Source of the DNA: an uncultured Clostridia bacterium
GTDB lineage: Bacteria; Bacillota; Clostridia; Oscillospirales; Acutalibacteraceae
NCBI GenBank assembly: GCA_947165115.1
Contig: CAMUZD010000023.1
Coordinates: 1-12,242, forward strand
Direction of reading: 5' to 3'
Length of the DNA: 12,242 nucleotides
The position numbers were made by a program, and so were the translations under genes. Positions 1 through 6,544 of this stretch are shown one piece after another (within the stretch, counting starts at the first letter, position 1; every line of letters starts with the position of its first letter). The notes beneath the pieces are model-generated. The model was given only the letters and a program-made list of their open reading frames with translations, was not told where the DNA came from and did not search any database.

Positions 1-52
1 AGAAACGCCTGCGGAGAATAAAGAAGAAACGGAGGCGGAATACGATGGCTGA
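1..52 (+). CDS. 3' end of an unidentified upstream gene (partial)
   Basis: An open frame enters the window at base 2 and stops at TGA 50-52. It reads ETPAENKEETEAEYDG, a strongly acidic tail of the kind found at the C-terminus of many cytosolic or membrane proteins. It overlaps the ATG of the next gene (45) by 8 nt, and that gene's ribosome binding site (GGAGGCGG, 31-38) lies inside it. Both points suggest an operon continuing from the left. The product cannot be identified from 16 residues. That it is a real gene end is inferred from the tight overlap and the absence of any promoter-like sequence before 45. Confidence 0.5.
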   Translation, partial: ETPAENKEETEAEYDG

Positions 53-1547
53 CGATAAACGCAGAGACTCCGAGCAGCTTCAGATGAATCAGGCATATAT
101 GAACCGCCTCTTCTGCACGACCAAAGAGAGAATAGCCTATATCGCATACAACGCCTTCGGCACTCTCTCGCTGCGCCAGTATGATGTAGGCGCGGATATC
201 TGGCTCTATAAAATTTTCGGCCTTAAACCGAAGCCGCTCGCCAGAGCGACAGCCGCGCTGACGGCCTATGATTTGATAAACGATCCCATTACCGCGGCGA
301 TTATCGACAATATGAGAACGAGGTGGGGCAAGTTCAAGCCTTTCCAGTATCTTGCCATGATCCCCAACATCATTTCGGGAATATACACCTGCTTCCTGCC
401 GTTGATAGCGGCGTATTTCGGCATGAGCACGGGCCAGAAGCTCATCGCCTATATGGTGCTTCAGTATTTCAATGAGACGATAGGTGCGTTTTTCGGAGGC
501 GGCGGATATATCGAGAATGTTTTCACCCCGAATCCGAATGAGCGAACGAGTCTGCTGGTCAGCGCCAATTTTGTCGGCGACCTGATATCGAAACTGCCCT
601 CGCAGATAATGGGCCTGCTCTATGACCTTATCGCAAACGGCAAGCTCAAGGCCTCGCTGACAAAGACTTTTATCACTTTCAAGACAACTATATGGGTAAT
701 CGCCATAATACCTACGATAATCTGGTATATTGTCAGCAAAGAGAGAGTGCCGCAGAGCGAAAAACCGCCTCATCCCGTAAAAGGCATACTCTCCGTCTTC
801 CGCAACAGACCGCTTCTTATCTATACTTTAACGGGCCTTATCGGCGGAATCGATATCGGTTCGGGCGAGGATTTATACTATAACGACGTTCTGAAATTCA
901 ATATGCTGCCGACTGTTGCCGGCATACCGGGAATGCCGGTTTCTTACGCTTCCTACGCGCTCGCTCCGAAATTCAGGGAGCGCTTCTCGACAAAGATGCT
1001 CTGGTATTTTTCAAGCGGCTCAATCTTTATCAGCGAAGCGCTGTTTTTCCTGACGGGTCTTATCGGCGGCGAGAAAAACGGCTTCTATCAGAAGAAGCTG
1101 CCGATGTCAATTGCCTTCGGCGTCGGCAATCTTATCGAAATGGTATTCTACGCTACAAAGGGCATAGTCGGCAAGGAAATAAACTATGAAGTTCTCGACT
1201 ACTGCGAATGGAAAAACGGCTTCAGAGTCGAGGCGACGATAAATCTTATCAACGGCTATTTCACCAAGGCGAAGGACGCGATTTTAAGGTTAGTAAACGC
1301 CCATCTGCTTCAGGACTGGGCACAATATGAGATAGGCGAGACCGCAATCCAGACTCAGCAGACCAAATGGCGTCTCTTCCTGATTGCCTTCGGGCCTCAT
1401 CTGATTTTTGATTTCCTCGCTCTGCTCCCGATGCTCTTCTACAATATCGACAAGGACACCAGAGAGAGAATGTATATCGACCTCGAGAGAGCGAGAGCAA
1501 AGCGCGCGCTTATGGAAAAGCTCGAGACCGATGAAAAGAACGCATAA
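45..1547 (+). CDS. GPH-family (MFS_2) sugar/cation symporter-like membrane transporter
   Basis: A 500-residue polytopic membrane protein of the glycoside-pentoside-hexuronide:cation symporter family (MelB-like, MFS_2), expected in the cytoplasmic membrane. The family signature is clear at residues 74-98: AYDLINDPITAAIIDN then RTRWGKFKPF. D76 and D80 match the cation-site aspartates of MelB helix 2. About 10-12 hydrophobic segments follow, with a charged central loop near residues 230-250 and a highly charged C-terminal tail (about 470-500). The ATG at 45 is preceded by GGAGGCGG at 31-38 with good spacing. Oddities: the usual YxWKxG-type motif is present (DYCEWKNGFRVEATI, about 385-399), but the helix after it, normally small and glycine-rich, is replaced by a polar stretch around 405-440. 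The substrate cannot be told; a sugar or glycoside is the family expectation. It is probably co-transcribed with the lipase 13 nt downstream. Confidence 0.85.
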   Translation: MADDKRRDSEQLQMNQAYMNRLFCTTKERIAYIAYNAFGTLSLRQYDVGADIWLYKIFGLKPKPLARATAALTAYDLINDPITAAIIDNMRTRWGKFKPFQYLAMIPNIISGIYTCFLPLIAAYFGMSTGQKLIAYMVLQYFNETIGAFFGGGGYIENVFTPNPNERTSLLVSANFVGDLISKLPSQIMGLLYDLIANGKLKASLTKTFITFKTTIWVIAIIPTIIWYIVSKERVPQSEKPPHPVKGILSVFRNRPLLIYTLTGLIGGIDIGSGEDLYYNDVLKFNMLPTVAGIPGMPVSYASYALAPKFRERFSTKMLWYFSSGSIFISEALFFLTGLIGGEKNGFYQKKLPMSIAFGVGNLIEMVFYATKGIVGKEINYEVLDYCEWKNGFRVEATINLINGYFTKAKDAILRLVNAHLLQDWAQYEIGETAIQTQQTKWRLFLIAFGPHLIFDFLALLPMLFYNIDKDTRERMYIDLERARAKRALMEKLETDEKNA

Positions 1548-1560
1548 AGAAGGTAGAAAT

Positions 1561-3027
1561 ATGAAAAAAATCATATCGGTTCTGCTCGCAGTGACAATGA
1601 TATTCGGCGCCTGCATTCCCGCATTTGCCGCGGATGAAAACGGCAGGGCGGAAACGGCTCTTCAGCCGGCGGGCGGTTATCCCGTAATTGTCATCAGAGG
1701 CATGGATTTCACGGGCCTTTATATTGATTACGGCACCGAGAATGAACATAACTGCATGGGCGATATAAATATCGGCGCCATCCTCAAGGCTGTCGGCTCC
1801 GCTCTGCTGACAAAGCTTTTCAAAAACGACCGCAAGGCCGCGACTCATATACTGATTGAAGAGCTTTACAATATTTTCGGCGGCTACGCCTGCAAAGAGG
1901 ACGGTTCCTCAAAATACAATGTCGGGACCGAGAAGCTCCCCGGCGCAATAGGTAATTATCCCGAATTTTTTGACAGAGTCGATTACGAATTCGGCATTAC
2001 CCGTACAGCGGCGGAAAAATTCGGCGGGGATATGGTCTATTATTTCAATTATGACTGGAGACTTGACCCGATGCAGACTGCCGATGAAATCAACGAAACC
2101 GTTGAGACGGCAATGCGTGACCATAACTGTGACAAAGTGAATCTTGTAAACTGCAGTATGGGCGGGCTCATGAGCGTTGCGTATATGACGAAATACGGTT
2201 CGGAAAAAATCAACCGCCTCATCTGCCTTTCCTCGACCTGGTGCGGAACCTATGTCACATCCGACCTTCTCAAGGGCGACGTCGTTCTCGACGAAAACAG
2301 AGTCTGCAATTATCTGCTGAATCTCAGCGATAATTTCGCCCTGCAGGCGCTTATCAAAACTCTCAAATTCACCGGAATCACAAAGCTTGTAACAAAGCTG
2401 GCAATGAAATTCGTAACCAACAACAAAGACCAGGTCTTTGATGAATTTCTCGGTCCGATTTTCGGCAATATGCTGCCGATATGGGCGCTTGTGCTCCCCG
2501 AGGATTATGACGCGTGCATTAAATATATGTATGAGCGCCCCGGCACAAAGGAAGCGAGAGCGGACTTCATAGCGAAGACCGCAGAGCTTCAGGAAATGAT
2601 GAAAAACAGGGACGCGATGATAGCTCAGGCAGTTGAAAACGGCATGGAAATCGCGGTTGTTGCGACCTATGATTCGCAGGTGGCTCCCGTCTATGAGCGC
2701 TCCTGGGTAAACGGCGACGCCGCACTCGAAACTCCGCTGATGAGCGGCCATGCGACTGTTGCCCCCTTCGGCGAAACGCTTGAAAATGCGGATACGGATT
2801 CGCCCTATGTCTCGCCCGACAAGGTCTGCGACACCTCGACCGCTCTCTATCCCGACAGCACCTGGCTCATAAGAGGCGCTCCGCACGTTTCGGGCTCCTA
2901 CGGCACGGAATACGCCCGCTTCCTCATGTGGCTCTTCTCGACGGATAACGCGACGGTTACGGCGAATCCCGACTATCCCGCCTTCATGAAGAGCGCGAAA
3001 GACATGCACCTTGAAAAATGGGGATAA
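1561..3027 (+). CDS. Secreted LCAT-like lipase/acyltransferase (alpha/beta hydrolase)
   Basis: Predicted exported alpha/beta hydrolase of 488 residues resembling lecithin:cholesterol acyltransferase/phospholipid acyltransferase-type lipases. I place the start at ATG 1561, not at earlier in-frame codons inside the transporter gene: AGAAGG (1548-1553) sits 7 nt upstream, and the protein then opens with a classical signal peptide (MKKIISVLLAVTMIF..., likely cleaved after AFA-23). Family marks are an N-terminal PVIVIRGMDF strand, the LCAT-type FNYDWRLDP motif (162-170), a nucleophile elbow NCSMGG with Ser199, a likely acid Asp371 in TYDSQVAPV, and His442 in GAPHVSG. The first glycine of GxSxG is replaced by Asn197, which is unusual. 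The substrate is unknown; acyl esters or phospholipids outside the cell are the family expectation. A bidirectional terminator follows. It probably forms an operon with the transporter, although the functional link is unclear. Confidence 0.8.
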   Translation: MKKIISVLLAVTMIFGACIPAFAADENGRAETALQPAGGYPVIVIRGMDFTGLYIDYGTENEHNCMGDINIGAILKAVGSALLTKLFKNDRKAATHILIEELYNIFGGYACKEDGSSKYNVGTEKLPGAIGNYPEFFDRVDYEFGITRTAAEKFGGDMVYYFNYDWRLDPMQTADEINETVETAMRDHNCDKVNLVNCSMGGLMSVAYMTKYGSEKINRLICLSSTWCGTYVTSDLLKGDVVLDENRVCNYLLNLSDNFALQALIKTLKFTGITKLVTKLAMKFVTNNKDQVFDEFLGPIFGNMLPIWALVLPEDYDACIKYMYERPGTKEARADFIAKTAELQEMMKNRDAMIAQAVENGMEIAVVATYDSQVAPVYERSWVNGDAALETPLMSGHATVAPFGETLENADTDSPYVSPDKVCDTSTALYPDSTWLIRGAPHVSGSYGTEYARFLMWLFSTDNATVTANPDYPAFMKSAKDMHLEKWG

Positions 3028-3041
3028 ACTGAAAAAACAAG

Positions 3042-3070
3042 AGCGGCACGGTTATTCCGTGCCGCTTTTT
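3042..3070. terminator. Bidirectional rho-independent terminator between convergent genes
   Basis: A perfect 10-bp stem (3042-3051 with 3057-3066) and a 5-nt loop are followed on the plus strand by a T run (3066-3070). On the minus strand the hairpin is followed by a six-T run, the complement of the A-tract at about 3032-3037. It can therefore end both the lipase transcript and the convergent EEP-family transcript. Confidence 0.9.
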
Positions 3071-3081
3071 GCGTAAGCGTA

Positions 3082-3996
3082 TTATTTGAATTCAAGTTCT
3101 GTGAAAATCGGGAAATGGTCGCTCGGATAAACGCCGTCATATGTGTCGGTCACGACCTTGTATTCCCTGACATTGAAGGTATCCTTTGAAATCATGAAGT
3201 AGTCTATTCTGCCGTTATCAAGCTGCAGGCCGTAGTTCTGATAGGTGCAGGAATCTGGCATCGAGTTATCGGTCATCAGCGCGGCGTCGTCAAAGATTTC
3301 GACAGCGGCATTATAGGTCGGGCTGCCGACGCCGGCATTGAAGTCGCCCATAAGCACTGCGGGGTAAGAGCCGAATTCCTTCGTCTTTTCGAGCACGAGT
3401 TTTATTCCGTTTATCCTCGCCTCCTCGCTGATATGGTCGAGGTGGGTGTTGAAGATAACGAATTTTGTGCCCGTCTCCTTTATTTCAAGCACGGAATAAC
3501 CGCAGACTCTGTAATTGGCGGCACCCCAGTCCTTGCTCATCACATCGGGTGTCTCCGAGAGCCAGAATGTGCCCTGGTCTATGAGAGTATAGAGTTCCGT
3601 ATTATAAAATACCGGGCAGCCCTCTGAATTGAAGGCCGTATCGCGGTAGGTGATGACCGAGTCATACTGCGGCAGGCAGTCGGTGAGATAGGCATACTGC
3701 CATTTTGTGACCTCCTGGAAGCCGATGATTCCGGGCGCGGTATTCACTATATTTTTAATAACGAGATCCGCTCTGTAAAACCAGGTCTTTTTCCCCATAT
3801 CGAGCGGATTTATGCATCTGCCGTTGCAGCTCATAACCCTGAGAGTATCTTCCCCTGCGGGGACGGAGATTTCATATTCCGCCTTGTTTTCCTGATAATG
3901 CGGATAATAGAACAGCATCACGTTGCCGATAAGCAGCGCCGCCGCGGTAAAGAAAGATACTATTCTCGTAAATACGGTTTTTATTGTTTCATTCAT
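3082..3996 (-). CDS. Membrane-anchored endonuclease/exonuclease/phosphatase (EEP) family hydrolase
   Basis: A 304-residue protein with an N-terminal hydrophobic anchor or uncleaved signal (about residues 11-32) and a complete EEP (DNase I-like) metal-dependent phosphoesterase domain (about 50-303). The catalytic set is present in order: Asn58 (MSCNGR), Glu95 (GFQEV), His185 (NTHLDH), Asp218/Asn220 (MGDFNAG), Asp265 (RIDYF) and Asp293-His294 (PSDHFP). The anchor implies the domain faces outside. EEP members cleave nucleic acids, inositol phosphates, sphingomyelin or other phosphodiesters, and the sequence does not fix the substrate. The start is supported by GGGAGG (4005-4010) 8 nt before the ATG and a near-consensus promoter. 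It is a single-gene unit, convergent with the lipase and divergent from the GH39-like gene. A secreted phosphodiesterase or nuclease for nutrient scavenging is a plausible but unproven role. Confidence 0.88.
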   Translation of the reverse strand: MNETIKTVFTRIVSFFTAAALLIGNVMLFYYPHYQENKAEYEISVPAGEDTLRVMSCNGRCINPLDMGKKTWFYRADLVIKNIVNTAPGIIGFQEVTKWQYAYLTDCLPQYDSVITYRDTAFNSEGCPVFYNTELYTLIDQGTFWLSETPDVMSKDWGAANYRVCGYSVLEIKETGTKFVIFNTHLDHISEEARINGIKLVLEKTKEFGSYPAVLMGDFNAGVGSPTYNAAVEIFDDAALMTDNSMPDSCTYQNYGLQLDNGRIDYFMISKDTFNVREYKVVTDTYDGVYPSDHFPIFTELEFK

Positions 3997-4017
3997 TTTC
4001 TTCGCCTCCCGCAGTCT

Positions 4018-4046
4018 ATTATAAACTCACCTGTGAGCGCCGTCAA
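4018..4046 (-). promoter_or_regulatory. Sigma-A promoter for the EEP gene
   Basis: On the minus strand there is TTGACG (4046-4041), a 17-nt spacer, then TATAAT (4023-4018). Transcription should start near 4011, giving a leader of about 15 nt that begins at the ribosome binding site. A 12-bp palindrome sits almost exactly in the spacer (see separate entry). Confidence 0.8.
4026..4037. repeat. 12-bp inverted repeat CTCAC-CT-GTGAG in promoter spacer
   Basis: Perfect 5-2-5 inverted repeat lying between the -35 and -10 boxes of the minus-strand EEP promoter. The position suits an operator for a dimeric repressor. No regulator gene is present in the window to pair with it, so this role is inferred. 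Confidence 0.5.
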
Positions 4047-4059
4047 TAATTTTATTGAC
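4042..4059. repeat. 18-bp perfect palindrome overlapping both divergent -35 boxes
   Basis: GTCAATAATTTTATTGAC is a perfect inverted repeat (8-nt arms, 2-nt centre). The left arm contains most of the minus-strand -35 box (TTGACG) and the right arm most of the plus-strand -35 box (TTGACA). A protein bound here would cover both promoters. Part of the symmetry follows from two back-to-back TTGAC boxes, but the three matching bases beyond each (AATAA/TTATT) do not. Confidence 0.6.
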
Positions 4060-4084
4060 ATATTCCCCGCGCAAAATGTATAAT
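4055..4084 (+). promoter_or_regulatory. Sigma-A promoter for the GH39-like gene
   Basis: TTGACA (4055-4060), an 18-nt spacer and TATAAT (4079-4084) are consensus boxes. The expected start is near 4091, only about 9 nt before the ATG at 4100, so the transcript would be nearly leaderless. This promoter points at the 4100 start rather than at the GTG at 4255. Confidence 0.75.
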
Positions 4085-4099
4085 TTAAGCGGTGATAAT

Positions 4100-4258
4100 A
4101 TGCAGATTATTAAACTTATTCTTTCATTCTTTTTTGTCCTCGGTCTCGCGCTTCACGGCCTGCCCTATCTCTTTTATCCGAGCAGGATATTTCTTCGCGC
4201 GCCTGCGGATTTCTCTACGGCCTCGCGCAGGAGGGCGTCCCTTCGCCCGAGGCGGTGA
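4100..4258 (+). pseudogene. 5' portion of the GH39-like gene, in a different frame (hydrophobic leader)
   Basis: ATG 4100, just after AAGCGGTGATAAT and the promoter, opens a frame encoding MQIIKLILSFFFVLGLALHG followed by LPYLFYPSRIFLR. This is a good signal peptide or membrane anchor, but the frame then degenerates into arginine-rich sequence and stops at 4258. The glycosidase continues in the frame one base earlier, where recognisable family sequence (RACGFLYGLAQEGVPSPEAV) begins near 4198 without any start codon. Loss of one GC unit from CGCGCGC at 4196-4202, or insertion of one base somewhere in about 4160-4198, would join leader and enzyme into one protein of about 800 residues. I read this as the true 5' end, separated by a frameshift (real mutation or sequence error). 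A small independent membrane protein is the less likely alternative. Confidence 0.55.
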
Positions 4259-6507
4259 AAACAATCAATATTTCGAGCGTTTCGCAGAAGGTCATCGGCG
4301 GCCTTCAGCATCCGATAGGCGACGTGGACGATGTGAGCCCGAATCTCGGCACCTGCGATTATATAACCGTCTATCTGCAGGACTGCTACCCAACCTGGTA
4401 TTATGACTGGGATGTCATCGAGGAAATGCGCAAGGCGGGCACCTATGACTGCCGCGAATTCGTCGAGAATGATTTTCTCCCGCAGGCGCTGGAGAAGGTC
4501 AGGATTCTTTCCCGGAAGGATTATGCGGACCGCCTCGCTTACTGCCCCTATAACGAATGCGACAATACCGTCTGGTTCGGCACTCCCCAGGAGGGCGGGT
4601 GGCTCGCTTTTGACGACAAGGCAAAGGCGGAATTCTACCGCGCCTGGAAGCTCGCATACGATGAAATCAAGGCAATTCATCCCGGAAGCAAAATCGGCGG
4701 ACCGGGTTACTGCGACTACAATATCGAAAAAATCGGCGATTTTCTGAAATTCTGCAAAGAGAACGCCTGCCTGCCCGATATCATAATTTATCACGAGCTC
4801 GGCGGCGAATCCTCGATGTGGCTCAGGGACCACGTGAAGGAATACAGAAGCTTTGAAAAAGAGCTCGGCATAAATGAGATTCCTATTATCATCACCGAAT
4901 ACGGAACGATGGAGGAATGCGGCGTTCCCGCCCCGATGCTTCACTATATTTCCGCGATGGAAGACAGCGGAGTTTACGGCAATATCGCCTACTGGCGCCT
5001 CTCCGACAATCTCTGCGACACGGTCACGAAGGGCAACAGCCCGAATTCCTGCTGGTGGCTCTACAAATGGTATTGCGATATGCGCGGCAAACATATCCCC
5101 TGCGAAATTCTCGACCTGAAGCATTCCGATTTTGAGAATGCGGTCAAGTATTTCAGGGACGGTTTCCATAAATCGAAGCTCGACGGCATCGGCGCCTGCG
5201 ACATTGAGAATAAGCGTATTGACCTGATTGCCGGCGGAGTCGATTATCCTTATCAGGCCGCGATCAGGGGAGCAAATAAAATATTCGGCGCGGGCAAAAA
5301 GGTGCGCGTAACCGTTGAAGCGGTTGCTTTTGAAGGCCTCAGCGGCGAGGTTTTCACGCCGGCAGTCATATCCGATAAAGTTGAAACCGCGTCGGCGAAT
5401 ATGAAAATCAAAATTGACAATCCCGATGTGAACGCGGTCTATCATATTACCGTTGAACCCTACGGCGGAGAAAAACTTCTCGAAGCATCCGCTCTGCCTA
5501 AGAGATTTGAATTCGAGAGCGGCACTCTGCTCGGAAATGCCTACACCTATGACAGCGCCTACGGGACAACCGGCGGAATTCAGGGTATGTGCGGCGGTTT
5601 CGAGAATGAGGGCGACGGCATTTCGCTTGATTTTACTGCGGACAAGGCCGGAAAATACGATATATCAATAGTTTACGGCAAGGCAAACGACGGGCCGTCC
5701 ACCGCCTCAAGATGCGACGGCAGGGCAAAGATGATATTTGACGGAGCGGAGAGCGGAATCTCCCTGCCGAATACCGTAAAGAGCGAATATTCCGATAAAT
5801 ACACATTCACGGCGGACCTGAGCGCAGGCATGCATAATATAAAGCTCATGCATTCCGACGGCACCTTCGTCGTCGATTCCCTGCTTGTGACTCCTCACAG
5901 CGATAATAAATCAATTTATTGCAGATACGAAAAAGATTACGGCGAATATCTGATTATCGCCCCCGAAAACGGTTTTTATAAAGCCGGAAACGCCGAAAAA
6001 TATCTCAAAAAGGGATTCAATTACGTGAAGGCCGAAGGCATTGAAAATATTGAAGTTACGCCCTGCGGGTATGAAGACGAATTCACTGCGGATTTAAGCG
6101 TTCTTGCGCTCTCCGGAACCGCTGAAATCAAAAATGCCGGCGGCAGGGAATGCCTCACCGGCATAAATTCCGACGGCGGCAGCGCGGCGATTGAATTCAA
6201 CGCCCCGCGCGACGGCGACTACGCAATCACGCTTGAATACTCAAATAACGAGGAAAACGGGCTCCACGCCTATAATGTCGACCTGATTGAGGAATATGTA
6301 ACTATAACCGCGGGCGGTGAAAAATATGAGCTGTGGTGCGTCAATACGCTCAGCGATTACAATTTCTCGACTGCGACCGCTTATATTCATCTGAACGCAG
6401 GCAGGAACGAAATCGTCCTCTCAAACGACCACTTCAATTCCTTCAACGGCATAGTCACAACAAGCCCGAACATCTCAAAAATCACAATAAATCAGGCTGA
6501 GAGATAA
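4255..6507 (+). CDS. GH39-like glycoside hydrolase with two C-terminal CBM-like modules (5' end frameshifted)
   Basis: A GH-A clan glycosidase related to GH39 xylosidase-type proteins. Using GTG 4255 as residue 1, the (beta/alpha)8 barrel spans about 1-300, with acid/base Glu101 (CPYNEC), the HELGG turn at 180-184, likely nucleophile Glu215 (IIITEYG) and the GNIAYWRLSDNLCD strand (242-255). A beta-sandwich follows (about 310-402), then two jelly-roll CBM6/35-like modules (about 418-547 and 617-746), the first opening with RFEFESGTLLGNA and ending FVVDSLLVTP. Family homology clearly extends upstream of this GTG (the GFLYGLAQEGVPSP segment), and the GTG lacks a well-placed ribosome binding site, so it is not the natural start. 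The 4100 leader in another frame supplies the probable N-terminus. If intact, the enzyme would be exported or anchored. Substrate not resolved; xylan-, arabinan- or glucuronan-type side chains are possible. As read, the protein lacks the first barrel strand and may be inactive. Confidence 0.75.
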   Translation: MKTINISSVSQKVIGGLQHPIGDVDDVSPNLGTCDYITVYLQDCYPTWYYDWDVIEEMRKAGTYDCREFVENDFLPQALEKVRILSRKDYADRLAYCPYNECDNTVWFGTPQEGGWLAFDDKAKAEFYRAWKLAYDEIKAIHPGSKIGGPGYCDYNIEKIGDFLKFCKENACLPDIIIYHELGGESSMWLRDHVKEYRSFEKELGINEIPIIITEYGTMEECGVPAPMLHYISAMEDSGVYGNIAYWRLSDNLCDTVTKGNSPNSCWWLYKWYCDMRGKHIPCEILDLKHSDFENAVKYFRDGFHKSKLDGIGACDIENKRIDLIAGGVDYPYQAAIRGANKIFGAGKKVRVTVEAVAFEGLSGEVFTPAVISDKVETASANMKIKIDNPDVNAVYHITVEPYGGEKLLEASALPKRFEFESGTLLGNAYTYDSAYGTTGGIQGMCGGFENEGDGISLDFTADKAGKYDISIVYGKANDGPSTASRCDGRAKMIFDGAESGISLPNTVKSEYSDKYTFTADLSAGMHNIKLMHSDGTFVVDSLLVTPHSDNKSIYCRYEKDYGEYLIIAPENGFYKAGNAEKYLKKGFNYVKAEGIENIEVTPCGYEDEFTADLSVLALSGTAEIKNAGGRECLTGINSDGGSAAIEFNAPRDGDYAITLEYSNNEENGLHAYNVDLIEEYVTITAGGEKYELWCVNTLSDYNFSTATAYIHLNAGRNEIVLSNDHFNSFNGIVTTSPNISKITINQAER

Positions 6508-6513
6508 TAAACA

Positions 6514-6544
6514 ACCCGCAGGGAACTCCCTGCGGGTGTTTTTT
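6514..6544. terminator. Terminator between convergent GH39-like and CE15-like genes
   Basis: A perfect 10-bp stem ACCCGCAGGG/CCCTGCGGGT (6514-6523 with 6528-6537) and a 4-nt loop are followed by GTTTTTT on the plus strand. The minus-strand tail (TGTTTATTAT) is less T-rich but probably also works, as the opposing gene stops at 6543, inside the T run. Confidence 0.88.

Noticed and set aside
1408..1560. Longer N-terminus for the lipase starting within the transporter gene
   Set aside because: It would put 51 arginine/serine-rich residues before a perfect signal peptide; AGAAGG is correctly placed before ATG 1561.
1600..1625. Possible lipoprotein signal (IFGAC) in the lipase leader
   Set aside because: The residue at -3 is Phe, a poor lipobox, and a standard AFA cleavage site follows a few residues later.
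1909..3009. 366-codon open frame on the minus strand inside the lipase gene
   Set aside because: Complementary-frame shadow of a gene with clear signal peptide and catalytic motifs; its translation has no recognisable domain and a His/Arg/Val-rich shadow composition.
4174..5445. 423-codon minus-strand open frame across the GH39-like gene
   Set aside because: Shadow of the glycosidase coding strand; low-complexity Ala/Arg/Ile/Val composition and no ribosome binding site or promoter.
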